A stretch of DNA of 64,000 bases, taken from assembly GCA_902780135.1 (NCBI GenBank), contig CACZEK010000016.1:85422-149421 (forward strand), in the 5' to 3' direction. Both the position numbers and the translations under genes were made by a program. The DNA comes from an uncultured bacterium. GTDB taxonomy: Bacteria; Verrucomicrobiota; Lentisphaeria; Victivallales; UBA1829. Below the pieces are notes generated by a model that was not told the DNA's origin, did no database searches, and worked only from the letters and a program-made list of their open reading frames with translations. Below are positions 10,514 through 18,734 of the stretch, one piece after another (position 1 is the first letter of the stretch; each line of letters begins with the position of its first letter).

Positions 10514-10582
10514 GAAGGAAACGAAACTATTTTTAAGCAAGATTCCGTTTTGATTAACGCCCCGGTCAGAAAGGATTCTCCC

Positions 10583-11437
10583 ATGAATCATCAACATCCC
10601 CGCTTCCGCTTCTTTTCCCTGATCGAACTCCTGATCGTGATCGCCATCATCGGCATCCTCGCCGCCCTCACGTTCCCCGCCCTGCGCTCCACCAGAGAGA
10701 CGGCGAGAAAGGCGCAGTGCCTCGGCAACCAGAAGAACATCAGCGTCTACATCCAGCAGTACGCGGTCAACAACAACCGGTCGATGAAGGTGATCTCCAA
10801 CTGGAGCACCTGGTACCGCGACCTGATTGCGGCCAACGGCGGATTCAAAAACGACTCCGTCCCGAGCAGCGGCTACATGAAGCCCGCCAATTACGACAAG
10901 TACCTGAACCAGACCGGGCTTGCCATGGTGAAGGTCTTCAAGTGCCCCAGCGACTCGTCCCCTGGCGCGACCGCCAGCTACGGCCGCAACAACCCCACCA
11001 AGGGCGGCACGATGAAATACAAGGACGGCTCCAACGGCAGCGAGGGCGACGCCCTGGTCGATCCGCGCCTCGTGAACAGCCGCGTCAGCGACCCGCAGAA
11101 GCCGTCCGACCTGATCCTGATCACGGACCACTGGGGCAAGAACCACCAGCCGGGCGAGTCCTGCAACACCGAGGAATACGATACCGTCAACGTGTACCAC
11201 CTGCGCATCCGCGAAGGCGATACCTCCATCGGCGAACTCGGCACCGTCCGCGACGACACCTCCCGCCACAAAGGCGCTCCGCCGATCCTCTATGTCGACG
11301 GTCATATCACGGCGACCGACTGGAAGTCCACCATCCCGACCCGGTTCCACGACCTCACCACCTCTTACAACAAGGGCCTCGGCTGGCAGGGGCGCGCCGT
11401 CGGCAGCTGGTCCGACGCGACCTGCGTGAAGAAATAA
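10583..11437 (+). CDS. Prepilin-like H-X9-DG protein (paralogue 3)
   Basis: A ~284-residue third paralogue. The start at 10583 has AGAAAGGA about 9 bp upstream; the in-frame ATG at 10550 has none. The N-terminus reads [21 protein letters not shown], then NQKNISVYIQQYAVNNN, a KCPSDSSPGATASYGRNNP core, and RHKGAPPILYVDGH (H-X9-DG) near residue 240. The residue at -1 of the cleavage motif is Phe. Identity to the other two copies is highest in the ~40 residues after the membrane helix and around the H-X9-DG segment, with the middle diverged, as expected for old tandem duplicates. A structured tandem repeat begins right after the stop codon. Confidence 0.87.
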   Translation: MNHQHPRFRFFSLIELLIVIAIIGILAALTFPALRSTRETARKAQCLGNQKNISVYIQQYAVNNNRSMKVISNWSTWYRDLIAANGGFKNDSVPSSGYMKPANYDKYLNQTGLAMVKVFKCPSDSSPGATASYGRNNPTKGGTMKYKDGSNGSEGDALVDPRLVNSRVSDPQKPSDLILITDHWGKNHQPGESCNTEEYDTVNVYHLRIREGDTSIGELGTVRDDTSRHKGAPPILYVDGHITATDWKSTIPTRFHDLTTSYNKGLGWQGRAVGSWSDATCVKK

Positions 11438-11629
11438 GGAGGCTGCGCCTCCACTGCGGCAGTGCGCTCAGCTTCGCTTGCGCACGGGAGGCTGCGCCTC
11501 CACTGCGGCAGTGCGCTCAGCTTCGCTTGCGCACAGGCGACTGCGCCTCCACTGCAGCAGTGCCCGGCTTCGCTTGCGCACGGGATTCTGCGCCTCCACT
11601 GCGGCAGTGTCCGGCTCCGCTCGGGCACG
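11438..11629 (+). repeat. Four tandem copies of a 47-49 bp hairpin-rich intergenic repeat
   Basis: Units begin at 11438, 11487, 11536 and 11583. A complete unit holds three adjoining hairpins: GGAGGC-tgc-GCCTCC; CACTGC-g-GCAGTG; and GTGCGC...GCGCAC enclosing AGC-ttc-GCT. The middle hairpin is intact in all four units, its centre base varying. In unit 4 the outer arms read GTGTCC and GGGCAC, still pairable with one wobble. The array fills the gap between the prepilin-like stop codon and the convergent terminator. Confidence 0.85.
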
Positions 11630-11666
11630 AAGATGTTCCTCTGCTTTTTCGCCTCAAAAAATGTTT

Positions 11667-11700
11667 GAGCCGCCCGGCGATGAACCGGACGGCTCTTCTG
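11667..11700. terminator. Terminator between convergent prepilin-like and GH43 genes
   Basis: GAGCCGCCCGG (11667-11677) pairs with CCGGACGGCTC (11685-11695) with one mismatch over a 7-nt loop. It is flanked by TTCT on one side and AAAATGTTT on the other, so it may serve both directions. Confidence 0.65.
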
Positions 11701-11726
11701 CTGTCTGGATAACGTGAAGCCTCAGG

Positions 11727-13451
11727 TTATTTTGCCTGTGCCTCGGTTTTGGGCGGGATGCGCTGCCCCCAGACGGCGATTCCCTTGTCGGTGAGTCCGG
11801 TGAAGAACACGGTCTGGCATTTCCTGTCCTGGTCCCAGCCGTAGGCGCAGAAGCCCTTCGCCTTCACGCCGCCGGGGAGTTCCACGGACATGGAAATGCC
11901 GTTGTCAAACCCGACATAGCCTCCATTCAGGCCGTCCGCGATCACTGAAATCGAATTCTCGTAAGTGATCTCCCACTTGCCGCCGCCCTCGATGGTTCCG
12001 TCTGCCGGGATCGGGGATGCCGATCCCGCTTTGAGCGTGCAGATCGTCGATTCGTCGATGCGGCGGTTCGTGGTGTCGTCCGTGACGCTGAAGACGATGA
12101 AGTCCCACTGCGCGGATTCGCCGGAGTTCAGGATGCCGTCTTTTTCGACGATGTTTTTGCCCATGAACCCGCTTCTGATCTTCAGATCTTCGCCGCCATA
12201 GATGCAGGGCGAGAGCAGGGGCCAGCCGTCTTCCGACCAGAAGACGCGCCGCAGGCCGAGGAACGATCCCGGCACGCCCTGCCACTTGCAGTTGCTGCCG
12301 AAGAAGAGATCGCTGTAATTGCTCTTCGCATTTCGGAAGAGCGTGGTGTGACCGGTGCCGACCCAGCCCGTTCCGGTCGATTTCCAGCGGTACGGCCCGA
12401 TGAGCTTGGTCCCGTTCACTTCCTCGGGCCCCTGTTTCTCCTGATTGTACACGAGCGGGCGTCCGAGATAGTCGAGGTAGGGGCCCTCGATGTTCTTCGA
12501 ACGCCCGACGCGCACATGGTAGGTCCAGTCCAGACGGTCGTAGGAGACGAAGAGGTAGTAGTAGCGTTTTTTAGGATAGTAGACGATGCTCGCGCCCTCG
12601 ATGCCGTAGGCGGTGAACTTCTCGCCCTTCACGCCGGTGGTCGGGTTGCCCTGGAATCCGTCCTGCTCGTAGACTTTTTCGTAGCCGCGGCAGGCGATGA
12701 CTTTGCCGTGCGTACCGGGGCGGAGCAGTTTCGAGGGGTCCTTCGGGTCCAGCTCCACGATGGCGATGCCGCCGAAGAACGAGCCGTAGATCATCCAAAG
12801 GCGGCCGGTCTGGTCCCAGAAGACCGTCGGGTCGATGGCGTTGAACTGCTTGCCGTCGCCGGTGCGCGTGTGGATGAGCTGGCCGCAGTCCTCCCACCCG
12901 GCGTCGAGCGTCTTGCTCTTCGCGCAGCCGATGAACGAATTGCGCGTGCCGTAGGCGGAGCAGGAGTAGTAGAGATAATAGGTCTGGTCCGCGCCGTTGT
13001 AGCAGATGCAAGGCGCCCAGAACGGCTGGTTTGTGCCGAGGCGGTAGTTGTTCGCGCCGGGCGCGCGTTCCGCCAGGAACTCGTACTCGCCCTTGTCGTC
13101 GATCTTCACGGAGTTGAACTCGTAGCTCCAGCCGCGCGGCCCGAAGTTCAGGATCTTCGGCGCGTTCTCTCGCGTGAAGACCTTCCCGGCGTCCTTCCAG
13201 TTCACCAGATCGTCCGACCGCCAGATCGTGATGCCCTGTCCGCGGACGTCCGTGCCGACCCCGAAAAAGTGTTCCTTTCCGTCGGAGCCGAGCCCGAAGA
13301 TCACTTCCTCGTCGTGCGAGGGGCCGAGCATCCCGGCGGTGCGGGGGGCGTCCCTGTTCACCTTGAACTCGAGGACGGGCTCCGCGGCGAGCGCGGAAAC
13401 GAGCGTGGCGGCGGCGAGGAAAACGGCTGGCAAAACGGGTTTGGGACGCAT
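11727..13451 (-). CDS. GH43-family glycoside hydrolase, arabinanase/arabinosidase-like
   Basis: A 574-residue secreted enzyme. Residues 1-22 are a Sec signal peptide (AVFLAAATLVSALAAE). The five-bladed propeller shows the GH43 order: an early acidic blade (ITIWRSDDLVNWKDAG), FWAPCICYNGADQTYYLYYS near residue 145, AIDPTVFWDQTGRLWMIYGS near 205 (the transition-state Asp region) and IEGASIVYYPKKRYYYLFVS (general-acid Glu) near 280. The last ~130 residues form an added beta domain. This layout fits endo-1,5-alpha-L-arabinanase or arabinosidase. The start has GAAAGG 8 bp upstream. It diverges from a YtfQRT/YjfF-like importer, whose furanose specificity matches an arabinofuranoside-releasing enzyme. 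Exact substrate is not provable here. Confidence 0.88.
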   Translation of the reverse strand: MRPKPVLPAVFLAAATLVSALAAEPVLEFKVNRDAPRTAGMLGPSHDEEVIFGLGSDGKEHFFGVGTDVRGQGITIWRSDDLVNWKDAGKVFTRENAPKILNFGPRGWSYEFNSVKIDDKGEYEFLAERAPGANNYRLGTNQPFWAPCICYNGADQTYYLYYSCSAYGTRNSFIGCAKSKTLDAGWEDCGQLIHTRTGDGKQFNAIDPTVFWDQTGRLWMIYGSFFGGIAIVELDPKDPSKLLRPGTHGKVIACRGYEKVYEQDGFQGNPTTGVKGEKFTAYGIEGASIVYYPKKRYYYLFVSYDRLDWTYHVRVGRSKNIEGPYLDYLGRPLVYNQEKQGPEEVNGTKLIGPYRWKSTGTGWVGTGHTTLFRNAKSNYSDLFFGSNCKWQGVPGSFLGLRRVFWSEDGWPLLSPCIYGGEDLKIRSGFMGKNIVEKDGILNSGESAQWDFIVFSVTDDTTNRRIDESTICTLKAGSASPIPADGTIEGGGKWEITYENSISVIADGLNGGYVGFDNGISMSVELPGGVKAKGFCAYGWDQDRKCQTVFFTGLTDKGIAVWGQRIPPKTEAQAK

Positions 13452-13513
13452 GGCGGAAACCTTTCTCTTTGCGAAGGATGGCGAGATCCCGTTGATTGGT
13501 TTTTATACACTAT

Positions 13514-13536
13514 TTGTTCAGGATTTTGTTCAGGAT
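13514..13536. promoter_or_regulatory. Putative operator: two 11-bp direct repeats at the GH43 transcription start
   Basis: TTGTTCAGGAT occurs at 13514-13524 and again at 13526-13536, a 12-bp period. The pair lies immediately downstream of the GH43 -10 box (13537-13542 on the - strand), where a repressor would block initiation. Confidence 0.5.
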
Positions 13537-13565
13537 AATATACTTTCGCACGACGCAAAAGTCAA
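13537..13565 (-). promoter_or_regulatory. Promoter for the GH43 gene
   Basis: Read on the - strand: TTGACT, 17-bp spacer, TATATT, about 85 bp upstream of the GH43 start codon. Confidence 0.65.
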
Positions 13566-13635
13566 GGGGAAAAAAGACGGCTGGAAAATATTTGAAATTC
13601 GAAACAAATAATTGCGGAAAAATGCTTTTTTCTTA

Positions 13636-13663
13636 TTGAAAAATGCCGAATCTGTGCTATCTT
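13636..13663 (+). promoter_or_regulatory. Promoter for the sugar ABC operon
   Basis: TTGAAA (13636-13641), 16-bp spacer, TATCTT (13658-13663), about 54 bp upstream of the ATPase start codon. Confidence 0.5.
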
Positions 13664-13716
13664 GTTTAGAATATTATTTTTTTAAATGCTCACACCCACC
13701 CAGATAGGACAAACGG

Positions 13717-15210
13717 ATGGATTTACTGCAAACCAAAGGCATTGAGAAACAATTCCTCGGTGTCAAGGCTCTCAAGGGCGTCGATTTCTCGGTGAAAGCC
13801 GGGGAGATCCATGCGCTCATGGGAGAGAACGGCGCGGGAAAGAGCACGCTCATCAAGATCATCACGGGCGTTTACCCCGCATCCGCCGGTTCGGTCTATT
13901 TCAACGGGAAGGAATGCAAGTTCCGTTCCCCGCTGGACGCCGAACACGCCGGCATCAGCACCGTGTATCAGGAAGTGAACCTGCTGCCCGACCTGTCGGT
14001 CGCCGAAAACATCTGCATCGGCCGCGAACCCCGGACGAAGCTCGGGCTCATCGACAAGAAGGAAAGCAAGGTCCAGGCGCGCAAGGCGCTCGCCCGGCTC
14101 GACATCGACATCAACGTCGGCGAAAACCTTTCCAGTTACTCCATCGCGATCCAGCAGCTCGTAGCGATCGCCCGCGCACTGGACGTGGACTGCAAGCTGC
14201 TGATCCTCGACGAACCGACCTCCAGCCTCGACGAGAACGAGGTGAAGGAACTCTTCAAGGTCATGAAGAAGCTCCGCGAGGAAGGCATGGCGATCATCTT
14301 CATCACGCACTTCCTCGACCAGGTCTACGAGGTCAGCGACCGCATCACCATCCTGCGCGACGGCCAGCTGGTCGGCTCCTACGACGCGAAGGACCTCCCG
14401 CGCATCGAAATGGTCGCGAAGATGATCGGCAAGACCCCGGACGAGATCAACCAGATGCAGGCGGGCATCGTGAAGAACACCAAGTTCGGCGACACCGTCT
14501 ACGAGGCGAAGGGCATCGGCAGGGTCGGCACCGTCAGCCCGGTCGACGTCAGCGTCCGCGCGGGCGAACAGCTCGGCCTCGCGGGCCTGCTCGGGTCCGG
14601 GCGCTCCGAGATCGCGCAGATCATTTTCGGCGTCGATCCGCACGACTCCGGCACGATGACCATGTGCGGCAAGTCCGTCAATTTCAACTCCCCGCAGAAG
14701 GCGGTGAAGGCGAAAGTCGCCCTGATCGCCGAGGACCGCAAGGTCACGGGCATCATCCCCGACCTCACCATCCGCGAAAACATCATGCTCGCGCTCCAGG
14801 CGTCGAAAGGCATCTGGAAGACCATGACGCTGAAGCAGCAGGAGGAGATGGCGGAGAAGTACATCAAGCTGCTGCGCATCAAGACGCCGAGCGGCGAACA
14901 GCTCATCAAGCACCTGAGCGGCGGCAACCAGCAGAAAGTCCTGATCGCCCGCTGGCTCGCCACCAACCCGAAGCTGCTGATCCTCGACGAGCCCACGCGC
15001 GGCATCGACGTCGGCGCGAAGGCGGAGATCGAAGCCCTGACGCAGCAGCTCTGCGGCGAAGGCATGGCGGTCATCTTCATCAGCTCCGAACTCGAGGAAG
15101 TGGTGCGCGACTGCGACCGCGTGATCGTGCTCCGCGACCGCAAGAAAGTCGGCGAGATCGCGGGTTCCGACATCTCCCTCAAAAACGTCATGAAACTCAT
15201 CGCAGGTTAA
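13717..15210 (+). CDS. Sugar ABC transporter ATPase with two nucleotide-binding domains (YtfR/RbsA/MglA type)
   Basis: A 497-residue cytoplasmic ATPase driving sugar import. The first domain has Walker A GENGAGKST near residue 39, a degenerate signature (SSYSIAIQQLVAIARAL) and Walker B LLILDEPTSSLDE. The second half has a decayed Walker A (GLLGSGRSE), an intact signature LSGGNQQKVLIARWL and Walker B LLILDEPTRGID. This asymmetry is characteristic of the CUT2 family. AGGA lies 7 bp before the ATG. It heads a four-gene operon with two permeases and a binding protein. The binding protein points to the galactofuranose-type YtfQRT-YjfF group rather than ribose. Confidence 0.93.
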   Translation: MDLLQTKGIEKQFLGVKALKGVDFSVKAGEIHALMGENGAGKSTLIKIITGVYPASAGSVYFNGKECKFRSPLDAEHAGISTVYQEVNLLPDLSVAENICIGREPRTKLGLIDKKESKVQARKALARLDIDINVGENLSSYSIAIQQLVAIARALDVDCKLLILDEPTSSLDENEVKELFKVMKKLREEGMAIIFITHFLDQVYEVSDRITILRDGQLVGSYDAKDLPRIEMVAKMIGKTPDEINQMQAGIVKNTKFGDTVYEAKGIGRVGTVSPVDVSVRAGEQLGLAGLLGSGRSEIAQIIFGVDPHDSGTMTMCGKSVNFNSPQKAVKAKVALIAEDRKVTGIIPDLTIRENIMLALQASKGIWKTMTLKQQEEMAEKYIKLLRIKTPSGEQLIKHLSGGNQQKVLIARWLATNPKLLILDEPTRGIDVGAKAEIEALTQQLCGEGMAVIFISSELEEVVRDCDRVIVLRDRKKVGEIAGSDISLKNVMKLIAG

Positions 15211-15223
15211 GGGGCCGGACGCC

Positions 15224-16504
15224 ATGAACAAAACATCGAACAAATTCCGCCATCTCGTGTGGCCTCTCGTTTCGCTCGCATTGCTCCTGCTGTTCAATGC
15301 GCTTTTCACCAAAAACTTCTTCAAGATCGAGATCAAGAAACAGGATTCCGCGCAGGCGGTCCAGGCTCTGTCCGGTACGGCCGAGTCCCCCCGGCCCGGC
15401 ACCTCCTGGATCACTCCCGAAAACTATGAGGCCGCGGGCGACTCCGCGGAAGCCGCGGCGAATGCCGCTTCGGAGAACGCCGGAGCCGCCGCGAATGCCG
15501 CTTCGGATGCCGCCGGACAGCAGCAGGCCGTCCCTGAGAAGAAGGACGGCAACGGCGTCTCCATTTTCGGCTACTACCTCTACGGCACCCCGATCGACAT
15601 CCTGAACCAGGGCTCGAAAGTCATGGTCCTCGCCATCGGCATGACGCTCGTGATCGCCACGGGCGGCATCGACATCTCGGTCGGCGCGGTCATGGCGATC
15701 GCCGGCGCGATCGCCGCGCTCCTGATCTCCATGCTCGACGCCGGGAACTGCCCCGGCGCGTCCATGGGACCCGCTTTCTACTGGATCATCCCGGTCGCCG
15801 CCGCGCTCGTCCTCTCGTCGATCGCCGGTTTCTGGAACGGCATGCTGGTGGCGGGATTCGGCATTCAGCCGATGGTCGCCACGCTGGTCCTGATGGTCGC
15901 GGGCCGCGGCGTGGCGCAGCTGATCACGGACGGCCAGATCATCACGTTCGACAACCCCGGCCTGGTGTTCCTCTGCAACGGACATGCGCTGTTCCTGCCG
16001 TTCTCGGTGTGGATCGTGGTCACGATGTATGTGATCGCCGGTCTGCTCACGCGCAAGACGGCGTTCGGGCTCTTCATCGAGTCCGTCGGCAACAACGAGC
16101 GCGCGAGCCGCTACGCGGGCATCGAGGCGCGCCGCATCAAATGGCTGACCTACGTCATCTGCGGGTTCTGCGCGGGCGTGGCGGGCCTTCTCGCCGCTTC
16201 CAACATCAAGTGCGCCGACTCCAACAACGCCGGCCTCAACCTCGAACTCGACGCCATCCTCGCCACCGTGATCGGCGGCACCTCGATGGCGGGAGGACGC
16301 TTCTTCCTCTCCGGCTCGCTGGTCGGCGCAATCCTGATCCAGACGCTCACGACCACGATGTACATGAAGAACGTGAGCCCTGCGATCGTGCAGGTCCCGA
16401 AAGCCATGGTGGTCATCATCGTGTGCCTGCTCCAGTCGCCGGTCTTCCGCGCGAAAGTCCTTTCCGTCTTCGCCTCGAAGGCGGCGAAAGGAGGCGTCCA
16501 GTGA
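15224..16504 (+). CDS. Sugar ABC permease (YtfT-like) with an Ala-rich N-terminal insertion
   Basis: A 426-residue CUT2 permease, about 90 residues longer than usual. After the first membrane helix (residues 9-27) there is an Ala/Glu/Asn-rich segment (about residues 45-110) with repeated EAAANAASENAG-type text. Such a low-complexity stretch is absent from most RbsC/YtfT proteins and probably lies in the periplasm. The remainder carries the family motif IATGGIDISVGAVMAIAGA and the coupling region GNNERASRYAGI. AAGGGG is 9 bp upstream of the ATG, 13 bp after the ATPase stop. It should pair with the YjfF-like permease that overlaps its stop codon. Confidence 0.92.
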   Translation: MNKTSNKFRHLVWPLVSLALLLLFNALFTKNFFKIEIKKQDSAQAVQALSGTAESPRPGTSWITPENYEAAGDSAEAAANAASENAGAAANAASDAAGQQQAVPEKKDGNGVSIFGYYLYGTPIDILNQGSKVMVLAIGMTLVIATGGIDISVGAVMAIAGAIAALLISMLDAGNCPGASMGPAFYWIIPVAAALVLSSIAGFWNGMLVAGFGIQPMVATLVLMVAGRGVAQLITDGQIITFDNPGLVFLCNGHALFLPFSVWIVVTMYVIAGLLTRKTAFGLFIESVGNNERASRYAGIEARRIKWLTYVICGFCAGVAGLLAASNIKCADSNNAGLNLELDAILATVIGGTSMAGGRFFLSGSLVGAILIQTLTTTMYMKNVSPAIVQVPKAMVVIIVCLLQSPVFRAKVLSVFASKAAKGGVQ

Positions 16505-17487
16505 AAAAATTCAAATTCCCGATGCGCTACGTGCCGATCTCGGCGACGATCCTGGTCTTCTTCGTCGTCTACCTCATCGGCATCATCTCCTTCGACAACT
16601 TCGGTTCCCCGAAGGTCTTCCTGGATCTCTTCATCGACAACGCCTACCTCGGCATCGCCGTGATCGGCACCGCTCTGGTGATTCTCACCGGCGGCATCGA
16701 CCTCTCGGTCGGCTCGATCATCGCTTTTACCAGCATCCTGATCGCGAAGATGATCGAGTCCGGCTGCAACGCGCTCTGGGCGATTGCGCTGGCGCTCGTG
16801 ATCGGCATCCTGTTCGGCATGCTCCAGGGCTGGCTGATCCACTGCTTCAGCCTGCCGCCGTTCCTCGTGACGCTCGCCGGCATGTTCTTCATTCGCGGCT
16901 GCGGCTTCATCGTGAGCGAGAAATCCATCCCCATCAAGAACGACCGGGTGTTCGATTTCATCCAGAACAATCTTACGGTCACGCTCGGCAAAGGGCTGCA
17001 TCTCCGTTTCATCGTGATCCTTTATATCGTGGTCCTCGTCATCGCGATCGTCTTCTCCCAGCGCACGCGCGCCGGACGCAGCATCTACGCCATCGGCGAC
17101 AACGAGCTCGCCGCGACGCTGATGGGCATTCCGGTCGGCCGCACCAAGATCCTGACCTACACGATCGCGGGCTTCTGCTCCGCGCTGGCGGGCGTGGTCT
17201 ACGCGATCTACCTGAAGGCGGGCAACCCGCTGAACTGCGTCGGTCTGGAAATGGACGCCATCGCCGCGGTCGTGATCGGCGGCACGCTGCTCACGGGCGG
17301 CGTCGGCTACGTCTTCGGCTCGCTGTTCGGCGTGCTCGTGCTCGGCCTGATCCAGACGCTGATCATCTTCGACGGGCGCATCAACTCCTGGTGGACGCGC
17401 ATCATCGTCGGCCTCCTCGTGCTCGCGTTCATCTTCATGCAGAACCTGATCACGAAGATCTCCAAATCCAAATCGAAATCCCATTAA
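16501..17487 (+). CDS. Sugar ABC permease (YjfF-like), GTG start
   Basis: A 328-residue second permease of the same importer. The start is GTG at 16501, overlapping the previous TGA (GTGA), with a strong AAAGGAGG 6 bp upstream inside the preceding gene. The product begins VKKFKFPMRYVPISATILVF. The CUT2 signature LTGGIDLSVGSIIAFTSIL follows near residue 65, and GDNELAATLMGIPVGRTKI is the ATPase-coupling loop. Two different permeases plus a double-domain ATPase match the E. coli YtfQRT-YjfF galactofuranose system, although the gene order here puts the binding protein last. Confidence 0.92.
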   Translation: MKKFKFPMRYVPISATILVFFVVYLIGIISFDNFGSPKVFLDLFIDNAYLGIAVIGTALVILTGGIDLSVGSIIAFTSILIAKMIESGCNALWAIALALVIGILFGMLQGWLIHCFSLPPFLVTLAGMFFIRGCGFIVSEKSIPIKNDRVFDFIQNNLTVTLGKGLHLRFIVILYIVVLVIAIVFSQRTRAGRSIYAIGDNELAATLMGIPVGRTKILTYTIAGFCSALAGVVYAIYLKAGNPLNCVGLEMDAIAAVVIGGTLLTGGVGYVFGSLFGVLVLGLIQTLIIFDGRINSWWTRIIVGLLVLAFIFMQNLITKISKSKSKSH

Positions 17488-17524
17488 CCTTTTTTCAAAC
17501 ACCAAACTAAGAAAGGCAAGCATC

Positions 17525-18484
17525 ATGAACAAGTTTGCAACCGTCATCATGGCCGCCGCAGCCGCGACGCTCCTCGTCGCCGGATGCTCCAAGAGCGACA
17601 GCTCCAAGATCAAAGTCGGCTTCTCCCAGGTCGGCGCGGAATCCGACTGGCGCAAGGCCAGCACCGAGTCCATCAAGGGCGAGGCCGCCAAGCGTCCCAA
17701 CATCGAACTGACGTTCTCCGACGCCCAGCAGAAGCAGGAAAACCAGATCAAGGCGATCCGCAATTTCATCACGAAGGGCGTGGACGTGATCTCCTTCTCC
17801 CCCGTCGTCGCCACCGGTTTTGAAGACGTCCTGAAGGAAGCCAAGGAAGCCGGCATCCCGGTCGTCCTCTTCGACCGCGCCGTCGACGTGTCCGAACCCG
17901 ATCTCTACAAGAGCCTGATCGGTTCCGACTTCGTGGAAGAAGGCCGCCGCGCCGGCCGCTGGGTCCTTGACAACGTCGGCGAAAACGCCAACGTCGCCGA
18001 GCTCGTCGGCACCGTCGGCTCCGCCCCCGCCATCGACCGCAAGAAAGGTTTCGAGGAGATCATCAAGGATCACCCCGGCATCAAGATCATCAAGTCCCAG
18101 AGCGGCGATTTCACCCGCGCCAAAGGCAAGGAAGTCATGGAATCGTTCCTGAAGTCCCCGGAAGCCGACCAGATCAACGTCCTCTTCGCCCACAACGACG
18201 ACATGGCGCTCGGCGCCATCCAGGCGATCGAAGAAGCCGGCAAGAAGCCCGGCAAGGACATCATCATCATCTCCATCGACGGCGTCAAGAGCATGTTCCA
18301 GGCCATCCTCGACGGCAAGGCGAACTGCACGGTCGAATGCAACCCGCTCATCGGCGCGCAGCTCTTCGACGTGATCGAAAAGATCCACGCCGGCGAGACC
18401 GTCCCGTCCTACATCCCCTCCCAGGAAGGCGTGTACGACACCAAGAACATCACGAAGGAAGTCGTCGACGGCCGTATGTACTGA
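17525..18484 (+). CDS. Sugar-binding lipoprotein, YtfQ-like (furanose sugars)
   Basis: A 319-residue periplasmic binding protein of the type-1 (RbsB-like) fold. The signal peptide ends with VAGC, so it is probably a lipoprotein anchored at Cys21. The mature N-terminus, KVGFSQVGAESDWRKAST, is close to YtfQ, the galactofuranose-binding protein, where this loop contacts the sugar. IKAIRNFITKGVDVISFSPV and VLFDRAVDV continue the fold. AAAGG stands 10 bp upstream. As the last gene of the operon it is followed by a strong terminator. Galactofuranose and arabinofuranose are similar in shape, so with the divergent GH43 gene the natural cargo may be arabinofuranose (inference). Confidence 0.92.
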   Translation: MNKFATVIMAAAAATLLVAGCSKSDSSKIKVGFSQVGAESDWRKASTESIKGEAAKRPNIELTFSDAQQKQENQIKAIRNFITKGVDVISFSPVVATGFEDVLKEAKEAGIPVVLFDRAVDVSEPDLYKSLIGSDFVEEGRRAGRWVLDNVGENANVAELVGTVGSAPAIDRKKGFEEIIKDHPGIKIIKSQSGDFTRAKGKEVMESFLKSPEADQINVLFAHNDDMALGAIQAIEEAGKKPGKDIIIISIDGVKSMFQAILDGKANCTVECNPLIGAQLFDVIEKIHAGETVPSYIPSQEGVYDTKNITKEVVDGRMY

Positions 18485-18535
18485 TCGGCTGACATGATCC
18501 GGCGGGATCCGATGTGATCCCGCAGTGATATTCCG

Positions 18536-18570
18536 AACCGGGAAGGCTCCGCGCTTTCCCGGTTTTTTTT
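18536..18570 (+). terminator. Terminator of the sugar ABC operon
   Basis: AACCGGGAA (18536-18544) pairs with TTCCCGGTT, followed by an unbroken run of T residues to 18570. Confidence 0.9.
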
Positions 18571-18657
18571 GCGTCCGTTTTCCGCGTTCCGCGGCATCGG
18601 CGGGGCAGGGGAGCCGTCCGCCGCATCGCTTTTTTTTGCGAAAAATGGCCGTTCCGC

Positions 18658-18686
18658 TTGATTTTGCCTGTGTTTGATAGTATAAT
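18658..18686 (+). promoter_or_regulatory. Promoter for the PAS-domain sensor gene
   Basis: TTGATT (18658-18663), 17-bp spacer, TATAAT (18681-18686), about 50 bp before the start codon. Confidence 0.75.
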
Positions 18687-18734
18687 ATTCTCTGTAGAAT
18701 CGGAAAACCGGATTTCCGGATTCTGTTCGGGAGA

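Noticed and set aside
11438..11629. CRISPR-like reading of the 47-49 bp tandem repeat
   Set aside because: There are no spacers between units; it is a direct tandem repeat with internal hairpins.
16009..16500. Longer N-terminus for the YjfF-like permease
   Set aside because: Upstream codons are Arg/His-rich antiphase text of the previous permease; GTG 16501 with AAAGGAGG gives the correct family start.
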